From DASPKX01 sp035627835 (GTDB lineage: Bacteria > Verrucomicrobiota > Verrucomicrobiia > Limisphaerales > SXQI01), in NCBI GenBank assembly GCA_035627835.1, contig DASPKX010000069.1, positions 11,845 through 75,844 of the forward strand: a DNA stretch of 64,000 bases, read 5' to 3'. Each line of letters opens with the position of its first letter. Positions within the stretch are counted from its first letter, which is position 1. The position numbers and the translations under genes are program-made. Of this stretch, positions 41,754 through 50,603 are shown one piece after another. The notes below the pieces were generated by a model that saw only the letters and a program-made list of their open reading frames with translations, had not been told where the DNA came from and ran no database searches.

Positions 41754-44171
41754 ATGAGACTCATCACCGCAGCCAAGCTGCCGCTCTATTTGTTCGCGTT
41801 GCTGATGACGCTGCCTGTGTTCATCGCAATGGCGGCGATCCCGAACTTTTGGACCCGGGTTTTCACAGACAATAACTTCCTCCCGCACGCCACATGTTAT
41901 CTCCGGAATCCGCAGATGGTGGCGCTGCACGCGAGTTCGGATTTCCTGATCGGATTAGCCTATGCGGGCATCTCCGCCACGCTGGCATACATGCTCTACC
42001 GGGCGCGAAAGGACATCCCCTTTCAATGGATGTTTTCGGCGTTCGGAATCTTCATTGTGGCGTGCGGTGTGACTCACTTCATGGAAGTGGTCACTGTTTG
42101 GCGGCCGTTATATTGGGCAGCCGGTTTAATCAAGGCCATCACGGCTGCAGCATCCGTGGCGACAGCGGTTGCGCTCCCATTTCTTCTGCCGAAAGTCTTC
42201 AGCCTTATACAAACAGCAAAAGCGAGCGAGAGCCGGAGAGTTCAGTTGGAGGAAGCGCATGCGAAGCTGGAAGATCTCTACAAGAAAGTTAAAGAGCTGG
42301 ATGAGCTGAAGAGCCGGTTCTTTGCGAATGTGAGCCATGAATTGCGCACACCGCTGACGCTGGTGCTGGGAAGCGCGGATCGAATTCGGCACACGCCTGC
42401 GGCAAGCGCGGTGCGCCACGAAGCGGAGGGGATCAAGCGCAACGCGCTGGTGCTCTTGCGCAACGTCAACGACCTCCTCGACGCTTCGAAGTTAGATGCC
42501 GGCAAAATGAAGCTGCAGTGCCAGCGCGTGGACGCAGGGGCTTTCATTCGTCGCGTGGCTTCGAACTTCAGCTCGCTCGCGGAAGAGCGAAGCATTGCGT
42601 TCAACGTTTCCGCGCCCGACGGGCTCATCGCAGAGGTTGATCCCGAAAAAGTGGAGCGAGCCCTGCTGAATTTGCTGTCGAACGCATTCAAGTTTGTCCC
42701 GAACGGGGGGGAAATTGAGGTTCACGCGGAGCAGGCCGCAGGCTCACTGCTGGTAGTCGTGCAGGACGACGGGCCAGGATTGCCGCCCAGCTTCTTGCCA
42801 AAGGCTTTTGAGCGGTTCCAGCAGGCGGATAACACAGACACTCGCAAACATGGCGGCACCGGGCTGGGCCTCTCGATAACGAAAGAATTTGTGGAGCTGC
42901 ACGGCGGCTCGATTGGCGTCAGGAATGTTGAGCCGCACGGAGCGCGCTTCGAGTTCACGCTCCCGCTGGCGGCTGCGAAAGGAACGCTGGTTGAAAGCGA
43001 GGGGGCGGGGCAAACCAGGAACGATCTGGCAGCGCAGGCGCTGGCTGGTCTCGCGCCAATCCCAAAACAGGAGGCGAGGGCCGCGCGCGGGACCGGGGCA
43101 TTGGTCCTGGTGGCTGAGGACAACCCGGAAATGAGGCAATTCATTGCCGAGACATTGAACGCGGAGTACCGCACGAGCACAGCGCCGAATGGCAGAGAGG
43201 CTCTGCGGCAACTCGAAGCCGGGCCGCTGCCGGACTTGATTGTGAGCGACATCATGATGCCGGAAATGAGCGGCGAGCAACTGCTGGAGCAAGTGCGCGC
43301 GCGCTCGGAACTGGCAGATCTGCCAGTGATCATGCTTTCTGCAAAAGCCGAAGAGGATCTACGTGTGAAACTGTTGCGCGCTGGCGCGAATGATTACCTC
43401 GTTAAACCATTCTATCCCGAAGAGCTAAAGGCGCGCGCGCAGAACCTGATTGCGTTGAAGCAAGCCAGGGAGCAACTCAAGGATGCCAACCAGCAGTTGG
43501 ATCAATTCAACGCTTCCGTGTCGCACGACCTGCGCGCGCCGCTAAGAAGCATCAAAAGCTTCGCTTCGTTTCTGCGCGAGGAGCACATGGCTTCACTCGA
43601 TTCAGCGGCGAAGGATTATTTGCGCCGCATCACCGACAACGCGGAGCGGATGTCGCGACTGCTGGAGGATTTGCTGTCGTATAGTCAAATAACGCGCATG
43701 GAGCTGAAGCCGGAGCGCGTCAGTTTGCAGCAGGCCCTGGAGCAGGCGCGGGCCAGCCTGGAAGGCCAGGTGGTGGAAGCCGGCGCGGAAATCCGGCTAG
43801 AGGGGCCCCTTCCTGACGTGGTAGGGAACGCCACCGTGCTGAACCAGGCTGTGGTTAACCTGCTGGGCAATGCGATGAAGTATGTGGCTCCAGGAGTGAA
43901 ACCCTTCGTGCGCATCTCAGCGGAGCAGCGCGGGAAGATGGTGCGGGTGATTATCCGCGACAACGGCATCGGCATTGAGCCGAAGTACCATCAGAAGATT
44001 TTCGAAACATTCCAACGACTGCATTCAGAACGACAGTACAGCGGCACAGGCCTGGGGTTGGCTCTGGTCAAGAAAGGGATCGAGCGCCTGGGAGGACAAG
44101 TGGGCGTGGATTCCGAGGCCGGCCGCGGCAGCGCGTTTTGGTTCGAGCTGCCAGCAGCGCCGAATACCTAA
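41754..44171 (+). CDS. Ethylene-receptor-like hybrid histidine kinase (EBD-HK-REC-HK)
   Basis: 805 residues from the ATG at 41754 (a TTG three codons earlier is also possible). Residues 1-150 form transmembrane helices resembling the ETR1 ethylene-binding domain: SSDFLIGLAYAGIS in the first helix (Asp63, Tyr70, Ile73), FGIFIVACGVTHFME in the second (Cys104 and His108, the copper ligands), and IKAITAAASVATAVALPFLLP in the third. ETR1 Pro36 is Ser74 here. Next come a kinase (His195 in NVSHELRTP, ATPase NLLSNAFKF and GTGLGLS), a receiver (Asp499 in LIVSDIMMPE) and a second kinase (His591 in SVSHDLRAP, GTGLGLALVKKG) of phytochrome-related type. Stop codon overlaps the convergent M16 peptidase gene. 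Ligand is inferred by homology only. Confidence 0.93.
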   Translation: MRLITAAKLPLYLFALLMTLPVFIAMAAIPNFWTRVFTDNNFLPHATCYLRNPQMVALHASSDFLIGLAYAGISATLAYMLYRARKDIPFQWMFSAFGIFIVACGVTHFMEVVTVWRPLYWAAGLIKAITAAASVATAVALPFLLPKVFSLIQTAKASESRRVQLEEAHAKLEDLYKKVKELDELKSRFFANVSHELRTPLTLVLGSADRIRHTPAASAVRHEAEGIKRNALVLLRNVNDLLDASKLDAGKMKLQCQRVDAGAFIRRVASNFSSLAEERSIAFNVSAPDGLIAEVDPEKVERALLNLLSNAFKFVPNGGEIEVHAEQAAGSLLVVVQDDGPGLPPSFLPKAFERFQQADNTDTRKHGGTGLGLSITKEFVELHGGSIGVRNVEPHGARFEFTLPLAAAKGTLVESEGAGQTRNDLAAQALAGLAPIPKQEARAARGTGALVLVAEDNPEMRQFIAETLNAEYRTSTAPNGREALRQLEAGPLPDLIVSDIMMPEMSGEQLLEQVRARSELADLPVIMLSAKAEEDLRVKLLRAGANDYLVKPFYPEELKARAQNLIALKQAREQLKDANQQLDQFNASVSHDLRAPLRSIKSFASFLREEHMASLDSAAKDYLRRITDNAERMSRLLEDLLSYSQITRMELKPERVSLQQALEQARASLEGQVVEAGAEIRLEGPLPDVVGNATVLNQAVVNLLGNAMKYVAPGVKPFVRISAEQRGKMVRVIIRDNGIGIEPKYHQKIFETFQRLHSERQYSGTGLGLALVKKGIERLGGQVGVDSEAGRGSAFWFELPAAPNT

Positions 44172-46762
44172 GCGGCGGAGCGGGCAGTCTCGGGCACAGC
44201 GGGCTTCACGACTGAAACCACGCACGCTTCGGGAGTGAGATACTTCCGGGCAACATGCGAGATTTGCTCGAGCGTCACGCGCTCGTAGAGCGTGTCTTCG
44301 GCGTCGCAATTAAGAAACCCGAGGCCGTACAGCTCGTCCAGCGCGGTGGCGATCGCGTAGCTGCCAAGGTCCTGGCGGGCAATTTTCTTTTGGCCCAGGA
44401 GTTTGGCTTTGGCGCGCCGCAGCTCATCCGCAGTTAAGCCGTTGGCGCGAAGATCTTCGATTTCCACGAACATCTCTTTTTCCACCAACTCCACGTTCTC
44501 TGGATTGGTGCCCGCATAGAGCGCAAAATAGCCTGGCTTCAGGCCGATGAAATGCTGGGCTCCAACGTAATACGCCAGACCAAGATTTTCGCGGATGCGC
44601 AGAAACAAGCGTGAGCCGAGGTCGCTGAGAGCTTCCTGCAGAAGCTCCAACGGGTAACGATCGGGATCGTGGATAGAAACGCCGGGGAAGCCCATGACCA
44701 GCACCGCTTGCTTTTTGTCCCGGTGCTCCATGGTATGGATCGGCCGTGTGATAGACACGGGTGGCGTGGGGTCCAGGGGCACATTTTCAGCCCGCTTCCA
44801 ATTGCCAAAGAGTCTTTCGACCGAGGCGCGGACTTGATCGAGCTGGACGTCGCCATAGATCGCCATGACGCAATTGTTGGGCACGAGAACACGGCTGCGA
44901 AACGCTTGCAAGCGCTCCACTGTCATGGCGCGCACGCTTTCCTCTGAACCGTGAACATCGAGGCCGTAGCCATGACGCCCGAACAGTTCCCGGCGCATGG
45001 ATTTGCTGGCGCTTTGAAGAAGATGATCGCGATGGGCCCGAATGCCGGCGAGTTGCACTTGCTTCTCCCGCTCAAGAGCGGCTTCCGGGAAGCTAGGGTT
45101 CAGCAGGACATCGGCGATAATTTCGAGAGCCTGGTCGAAGTCGCTGCTGAGAGCTTCGGCGTTTGCGCCAAAGCTGTTGTTCCCGCCATAGACGTCCATG
45201 CTCCCGCCAAGAGTTTCGATCTCGGTGGCAAGCTGCTCAGCGGTGCGGGTGGGAGTTCCCTTCATCAGCATCTTCGCCAGCAACAAGGTAATGCCGCTGC
45301 TCTGGGTGTCTTCAACGAGGACGCCCCCGCGAAAGACATTGCGAAACTCGACGAAAGGCAGCCGATGATCCTCTTTAACCAAAAGCGTGAGGCCGTTCGG
45401 CAGGATCAGCTTGTGAATCGGTTGGTCAGCGATCTTCTCGTGTGAAATCGTCTTTTTTACATGCCCGCCGAGTGGGAGCAGCGCGTAGAGTGTGCGGTTA
45501 TCCGCGTGCAGATATTCCTGGGCGGCCCGGCGAAGATCCTCCGGCTTGAGGCGCTTTACCGCGGCCAGATAACGCTCAGAGAAATTAAGGTCATTGGCCG
45601 CGAGCCAGTTATTGCCGAGATCCTGCGCCTGGCCCTGCATCGTTTTACGGGTGGCAAGCGTCGCGGCGGTGAATTGTTTGACGGCCTTCGTTAGTTCAGC
45701 CTGCGTCACAAGCTCATGCTTGAGCCGCTCGATCTGTTGCAGCAACGCTGAGCGCGCCGCGTCGAATTTGTCGGGGTCAACGATGCCGCTAAGGCCAAAC
45801 AGTCCCGGGTTGCCAGGATTGTAGGTCCAGGCATCCACGGAATGTACGACACCCTGCCGTTCGCGGACTTCCTGATAAAGGCGGGATGAATGGCCACTGC
45901 CAAGCAGCGTGGCAACGACATCCAAAGCTGGAATGTCGCGATGGCGGACGTCGGGAATATGCCACGCAAAGTGGAAATGCCCCAGTTCAATAGCCGCTTC
46001 CTCAATCAACTCACGTGGCGAGGTCTGGGTCGGCTCCGGCGGCATCGCGATCGGCGGGAGCGGTTTCGATTTCGCCGTCCGGAAGGCTTCAGTGATCTGC
46101 GCTTCGACCTCCGCCGCTTTCACGTCACCGACGACCACGAAAAAGATATTATTCGGCGTGTACTTCTCGCGGTAATACGCGACGATATCATCGCGCGTGA
46201 TGTCCTGGAAAATATCGGGATACCCAATGACGGTGTAGCGGTAGGGGCTGCGGACGTAAGCCGTCTCGAACAGACGGCGGCTGGAGCGGCGGCCAGGATC
46301 ATCCTGGTTCATGTCCATCTCGCGAAGGATAACCTGCTTCTCCTTCTCGACCTCCTCCTCAGGGAGGATGGCGTTGCGCATGATGTCGCAGAGAATATCG
46401 ATTGCGATTCGCCCGCCGGTGTTCGGCACGTTAATCCAGTAAACGGTGCGGTCGAAGGAAGTGTAGGCGTTCATGTACCCGCCAGCTTCCTGGACCTCCT
46501 GGTCGATGCGCCCCACGGCGCGCGTGGAGGTGCCCTTGAAGAGCATGTGCTCGAGCATGTGCGACATGCCCGAACCAAGCCACCGACCTTCATCGATAGC
46601 CCCCGCTTTGCACCAGGCCTGCGCGGAGACGACCGGCGCGCTCGGATCTTCACGGACGATCAGCACCAAGCCGTTATCCAGCGTCGTGAGACGAACGCCG
46701 GGCGGCAATGCAGGAATTTCCTCGGGTGCAACGATAGGCTGACCCTCAAAAGACTTGCCCAT
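44168..46762 (-). CDS. M16-family zinc peptidase, two-domain
   Basis: 864 residues. Active-site HMLEHMLFKG gives HxxEH (His68, Glu71, His72), with the distal Glu in EEEVEKEKQVILREMDM. The C-terminal half (from about 440) repeats the fold without the metal motif: TLLVKEDHRLPFVEFRNVF, GGSMDVYGGNNSFGANAE and ALEREKQVQLAGIRAH, the usual inactive half of pitrilysin-type proteins. There is no signal peptide, so it is cytosolic or attached. Substrate is unknown. It is the last gene of the leuS operon, starting 17 bases after the Minf_1886-like gene. Confidence 0.95.
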   Translation of the reverse strand: MGKSFEGQPIVAPEEIPALPPGVRLTTLDNGLVLIVREDPSAPVVSAQAWCKAGAIDEGRWLGSGMSHMLEHMLFKGTSTRAVGRIDQEVQEAGGYMNAYTSFDRTVYWINVPNTGGRIAIDILCDIMRNAILPEEEVEKEKQVILREMDMNQDDPGRRSSRRLFETAYVRSPYRYTVIGYPDIFQDITRDDIVAYYREKYTPNNIFFVVVGDVKAAEVEAQITEAFRTAKSKPLPPIAMPPEPTQTSPRELIEEAAIELGHFHFAWHIPDVRHRDIPALDVVATLLGSGHSSRLYQEVRERQGVVHSVDAWTYNPGNPGLFGLSGIVDPDKFDAARSALLQQIERLKHELVTQAELTKAVKQFTAATLATRKTMQGQAQDLGNNWLAANDLNFSERYLAAVKRLKPEDLRRAAQEYLHADNRTLYALLPLGGHVKKTISHEKIADQPIHKLILPNGLTLLVKEDHRLPFVEFRNVFRGGVLVEDTQSSGITLLLAKMLMKGTPTRTAEQLATEIETLGGSMDVYGGNNSFGANAEALSSDFDQALEIIADVLLNPSFPEAALEREKQVQLAGIRAHRDHLLQSASKSMRRELFGRHGYGLDVHGSEESVRAMTVERLQAFRSRVLVPNNCVMAIYGDVQLDQVRASVERLFGNWKRAENVPLDPTPPVSITRPIHTMEHRDKKQAVLVMGFPGVSIHDPDRYPLELLQEALSDLGSRLFLRIRENLGLAYYVGAQHFIGLKPGYFALYAGTNPENVELVEKEMFVEIEDLRANGLTADELRRAKAKLLGQKKIARQDLGSYAIATALDELYGLGFLNCDAEDTLYERVTLEQISHVARKYLTPEACVVSVVKPAVPETARSAA

Positions 46763-46779
46763 TAAGCTCTAACCTTACC

Positions 46780-47226
46780 TTAATTTTGATTTTCCGGGAG
46801 GGGGGAAGCTTCCCGGGCAGGCGGGCACAGCGCCGCGAGCTTTCTGGAGGGGAGGAAAGGCTTCTGAAACACTTCCTGAAAATTATAACCGTTCTTGAAA
46901 TCATCCAAGCTGTCGTCCTCCGTTTTGCTGAGGAGGCCGGCTTCAACCATGTTGAACACGATCAGGCCGAAGTCCTGGGTGGTGCTCACACCCCACTCGG
47001 TGAGGACTGTGTAGGCCATAGGACCGAATTGAGTCAGCGCGTATTCTTTGAGGCCGGCAAGCAACTCCTGCCCCGTCACATGCCGGGGCTGGTTGCGGTT
47101 CATTTTAGTGATGGTTTTTTGGACGAAGTCCAACCCTTCGCGAACGAAGAGGTATGCGTCGCGATGGAACCGCGAATCCTGCTCAACAATTTTCTCAAGG
47201 ACGTCTTCGAAATTTAGGTGTTGCAT
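46780..47226 (-). CDS. Minf_1886/TIGR04138-type conserved protein
   Basis: 148 residues. NFEDVLEKIVEQDSRFHRDAYL, FVREGLDFVQKTITK, VTGQELLAGLKEYALTQFGP and LTEWGVSTTQDFGLIVFNMV match the Planctomycete/Verrucomicrobial conserved family (Minf_1886; TIGR04138). Its function is not known. The family is nearly confined to the PVC group, which supports the phylum call. The C-terminal 25 residues are a disordered tail. ATG at 47226 lies 3 bases after the stop codon of the 46-residue membrane protein and follows leuS. Confidence 0.9.
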   Translation of the reverse strand: MQHLNFEDVLEKIVEQDSRFHRDAYLFVREGLDFVQKTITKMNRNQPRHVTGQELLAGLKEYALTQFGPMAYTVLTEWGVSTTQDFGLIVFNMVEAGLLSKTEDDSLDDFKNGYNFQEVFQKPFLPSRKLAALCPPAREASPLPENQN

Positions 47227-47229
47227 GCG

Positions 47230-47370
47230 TTACTCTTGGCTCCGGCTGCTCATAGCCGCAGGAGCGTCGTTGGCATGCATCTGGCGATACGTTTTCACCA
47301 CCAAGCCGAACAAAAACAGCCCGGCCACCACAATTATGAGGGACCGCTCCTGTTTCGTCAGATGCACCAT
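47230..47370 (-). CDS. Tiny membrane protein (46 aa) in the leuS operon
   Basis: A frame of 46 codons, ATG at 47370 to TAA at 47230, reads MVHLTKQERSLIIVVAGLFL followed by FGLVVKTYRQMHANDAPAAM. It has one transmembrane helix (about 11-27) after a short basic segment. The LTKQERxxII and VVKTYR frame resembles the N-terminal anchor of ComEA-type competence proteins, but the helix-hairpin-helix part is absent. It starts 24 bases downstream of the leuS stop and ends 3 bases before the Minf_1886-type ATG, so it fits an operon. No function can be given. It is too short for usual gene finders. Confidence 0.75.
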   Translation of the reverse strand: MVHLTKQERSLIIVVAGLFLFGLVVKTYRQMHANDAPAAMSSRSQE

Positions 47371-47394
47371 CGTTAATCGAAGATACTAAAAAAC

Positions 47395-50166
47395 CTACGC
47401 GACGGCAACATTGACGACCTTTCCAGGGACGACAATGACCTTCTTGATCGTCTTGCCCGCAGTGAACTCCTTCACCTTCTCGAGCGATAACGCCAGAGCT
47501 TCGATCTCGGCTGGCGTTGCTGTCTTTTGGACCACGACCTTGTCACGTAACTTCCCATTCACCTGCACCGGCAACTCGACCGTCTCTTCGACCAGCACGG
47601 CAGGGTCATGCTTTGGCCATGGCAGATACGCCATTGTCATGCGTGGATTAACCTTGCCGGGGGCAAAGACCCGCAGCATGCGGAAGAACAACTCCTCTGC
47701 CAGGTGTGGCGCGAATGGGTTCAGCAGCAGGAGGAAATCCATCAACGCGGCGCGGGGGCGGGTTTGCCAGGTCATCGCTTCGTTAACAAAGATCATCAAC
47801 GCAGAGATAGCCGTGTTAAATCGAAGAGCTTCCAGATCCTCCGTGACCTTCTTGATGCAGGTATGCAGGGCCTTGAGCTGCTCAGGCGTCGGCGAAATGT
47901 CGATGATGAGGCTCGAGAGATGGAGTTGATCGAGCAACTCAGGTGTTTCCGCAGGCGCGGTGGTCTGGGACTGCTCGAACTCCGTCTCACTTTTATCATC
48001 GATGAATAAACGCCAAACGCGGCCCAGGAACCGGTAAACCCCTTCCACGCCTTTCGTGCTCCAGGGCTTCACCATTTCAAGCGGGCCCATGAACATTTCG
48101 TAGAGGCGGAAAGCGTCCGCGCCATATTCCTTCAGAATGTCGTCCGGATTGATGACGTTGCCGCGGGATTTGGACATTTTCTGGCCGTCTTCCCCGAGAA
48201 TCAGTCCTTGATTGACTAACTTGTAGAAAGGCTCGGGCGTTGAGACATAGCCGAGATCGAAAAGCACTTTGTGCCAAAAGCGCGCATAGAGGAGATGAAG
48301 GACCGCGTGCTCTGTGCCCCCGACATAAAGGTCAACCCCAGGAGTGACCTTCCCCTTTTGCGCCGTGGATGTTCCCATCCAGTATTGCTCAGCGTCCTTA
48401 GAAACAAAGGCGTCCGCGTTGTTCGCGTCGAGATACCGGAGATAGTACCAGCAACTGCCCGCCCATTGCGGCATGGTGTTGGTTTCGCGAACTGCGCCAT
48501 TAGGCAACTTCACCCAGTCCTGTGCGCGGGCCAAAGGCGGCTCGCCGGTTGGGGTGGGCTTAAAGTCCGTGAGGGAGGGAGGCTCGATCGGCAGGGCGTC
48601 AGCGGCGGCTGCTTCATGGTGATTGGGACCGCGCCAGATAATCGGGAATGGCTCGCCCCAATAGCGCTGGCGGCTGAAGAGCCAATCACGGATTTTGTAA
48701 TTAACCGTTTTCCGCCCGAGCCCTTTGGGCTCCAGTAAGCGCGTGATGGCCTTTTTTGCATCAGGAGTCTTGAGGCCATTCAATTCGCCAGAATTTACTG
48801 CGATCCCGTCACCGAGGAATCCTTCGCCTGGGCTGTTGTCTTCCGGTTGAACAACCACGCGAATGGGGAGCTGAAAAACACGAGCAAATTCGAGGTCACG
48901 CGCGTCGTGCCCAGGCACTGCCATGATTGCGCCTGTGCCATAGGTCGCGAGCACGTAGTCCGCAATCCAGATGGGAATCCGCTCACCATTGACAGGGTTG
49001 ATCGCAAATGCCCCGGTGAAAACCCCCGTTTTTTCTTTGGCGAGATCTGTCCGTTCCAGGTCGCTCTTGGCAGCGACAAATTCTCTGTACTTGGCGACGG
49101 CCTCACGAGGTGAAGCTTGCGCCTCTGGTGTGCCGCGCCACGCTTGTGGTGTGTTTGCCGGCCAGGAGTTGGGGGTGAGCGGATCGACCAGCTTGTGCTC
49201 CGGGGCAAGGACCATATAGGTGGCCCCAAACAACGTGTCGGGTCGCGTCGTGAAAACAGTTAATCTCGTGCCTGGAGCAATCGAACCCGTGGACGCTGCA
49301 TCGATTTCGAACTGAACTTCAGCGCCTTCGGATCGGCCAATCCAGTTTCGCTGCATTTCCTTAAGCGACTCGCTCCATTCAATGGTGTCCAGATCCTGGA
49401 GCAACCGTTCGGCATAAGCCGTGATGCGGAGCATCCATTGGCGCATCGGCCGACGAACCACAGGAAAGCCACCAACTTCGCTTTTGCCGTCAACGACTTC
49501 TTCGTTGGCGAGAACGGTGCCGAGTTCCGGGCACCAATTCACCGGCGTCTCCGCCACATAGGCGAGCCGGTGGGCGTCACGATAGGCGCGCTTCTGCTCG
49601 TCTGTTGTCACGTCGGCCGGATATGGCAAGGTGTCGATGGGCTCGGCCTTGTTCGTGCTCGGATTGAACCAGGAATTATAGAGATTGAGGAAGATCCACT
49701 GCGTCCATTTGAAGTACTTCGGATCGGTGGTGTCCACTTCCCTGCTCCAATCATAACTGAAGCCGAGGCTCTTAATCTGCCGGCGGAAATTGCTGATGTT
49801 CTGCTCTGTCGTGGTGCGGGGATGCTGTCCAGTGCGGATCGCGTACTGCTCCGCGGGCAAACCGAAAGCGTCCCATCCCATCGGGTGCAGCACGTTCAAG
49901 CCGGTCATGCGCCGGTAACGCGCAAGGATATCGGTAGCCGTGTACCCTTCTGGGTGGCCGACATGCAGGCCAGCGCCGGATGGGTACGGGAACATGTCCA
50001 GGATGTAGTATTTAGGAGGCAGCGTGCTGTGGCGCGCAGCAAAGGGGTGGTCGCTCGGAACGCGCTCAGAAGGATTCCAGGCGCGGAAAGTCTGCTGAGA
50101 TTCCCAGCGATCCTGCCACTTTTTCTCGATCAAATGAAAGGGGTACTGCTTGCGTCCACCGGACAT
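47395..50166 (-). CDS. leuS: Leucine--tRNA ligase
   Basis: 923 residues from the ATG at 50166 (MSGGRKQYPFHLIEKKWQDR). The frame opens 34 codons upstream but those residues have no family match. Class I signature HVGHPEGYTATD (HIGH) and GQKMSKSRGN (KMSKS) are present, with HPMGWDAFGLPAEQYA and the CP1 editing domain (VFTTRPDTLFGATYMVLAPEH). The leucine-specific and anticodon-binding domains follow, ending with IKKVIVVPGKVVNVAVA. Length is slightly over the common 860-880. It begins the minus-strand operon that continues to the M16 peptidase. Confidence 0.98.
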   Translation of the reverse strand: MSGGRKQYPFHLIEKKWQDRWESQQTFRAWNPSERVPSDHPFAARHSTLPPKYYILDMFPYPSGAGLHVGHPEGYTATDILARYRRMTGLNVLHPMGWDAFGLPAEQYAIRTGQHPRTTTEQNISNFRRQIKSLGFSYDWSREVDTTDPKYFKWTQWIFLNLYNSWFNPSTNKAEPIDTLPYPADVTTDEQKRAYRDAHRLAYVAETPVNWCPELGTVLANEEVVDGKSEVGGFPVVRRPMRQWMLRITAYAERLLQDLDTIEWSESLKEMQRNWIGRSEGAEVQFEIDAASTGSIAPGTRLTVFTTRPDTLFGATYMVLAPEHKLVDPLTPNSWPANTPQAWRGTPEAQASPREAVAKYREFVAAKSDLERTDLAKEKTGVFTGAFAINPVNGERIPIWIADYVLATYGTGAIMAVPGHDARDLEFARVFQLPIRVVVQPEDNSPGEGFLGDGIAVNSGELNGLKTPDAKKAITRLLEPKGLGRKTVNYKIRDWLFSRQRYWGEPFPIIWRGPNHHEAAAADALPIEPPSLTDFKPTPTGEPPLARAQDWVKLPNGAVRETNTMPQWAGSCWYYLRYLDANNADAFVSKDAEQYWMGTSTAQKGKVTPGVDLYVGGTEHAVLHLLYARFWHKVLFDLGYVSTPEPFYKLVNQGLILGEDGQKMSKSRGNVINPDDILKEYGADAFRLYEMFMGPLEMVKPWSTKGVEGVYRFLGRVWRLFIDDKSETEFEQSQTTAPAETPELLDQLHLSSLIIDISPTPEQLKALHTCIKKVTEDLEALRFNTAISALMIFVNEAMTWQTRPRAALMDFLLLLNPFAPHLAEELFFRMLRVFAPGKVNPRMTMAYLPWPKHDPAVLVEETVELPVQVNGKLRDKVVVQKTATPAEIEALALSLEKVKEFTAGKTIKKVIVVPGKVVNVAVA

Positions 50167-50603
50167 AGGGGGTGGATAATGAGCGAAAGAGTTAAACGAC
50201 CGCAAGCGGCTGTTTCGAGCAGCCATTGACGCGCAAGGCCGCCCCAACATAGGGGCGGCCCATGGCATGTGAGTGCGCCCAACAGCGCGTTTTCAAAAAT
50301 TCCTTAAGCAGCGCACCGGCGCAGCTTCCCTCCCTTTGGAAAGCTGTTAGCCGCCCCACTCGGGACGGCTCCGCCCATCTCCGAAGGCGTAGTGTGGAGA
50401 CGAGCGATTGCACAACTATTGCACAGGTTCGCACGTGTTCAAGCGGTGGAGGCTGGTTTTGCACAGATGGCACCAACGAACCGCAAACCAAAAGTCTGTC
50501 ATCGCTTTCCCTGAGCAATTCCATAAAGGTTCCTTGTGCCCAGCGCTTTCGCGTATATCGCTCTAGATGCGGAGTCGTCGCAACGCTCCATGAGCTGACG
50601 CCT
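50167..50603. other. Divergent region between leuS and DUF2339 gene, with a GC hairpin
   Basis: 437 bases with no gene I support, though both strands carry long open frames that are extensions of the neighbours. A perfect 9-bp inverted repeat, GGCCGCCCC-AACATA-GGGGCGGCC, lies at 50237-50260, about 70 bases before the leuS start codon. Neither side has a T-run, so it is not a plain terminator. It could be a leader element of leuS. Confidence 0.5.
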
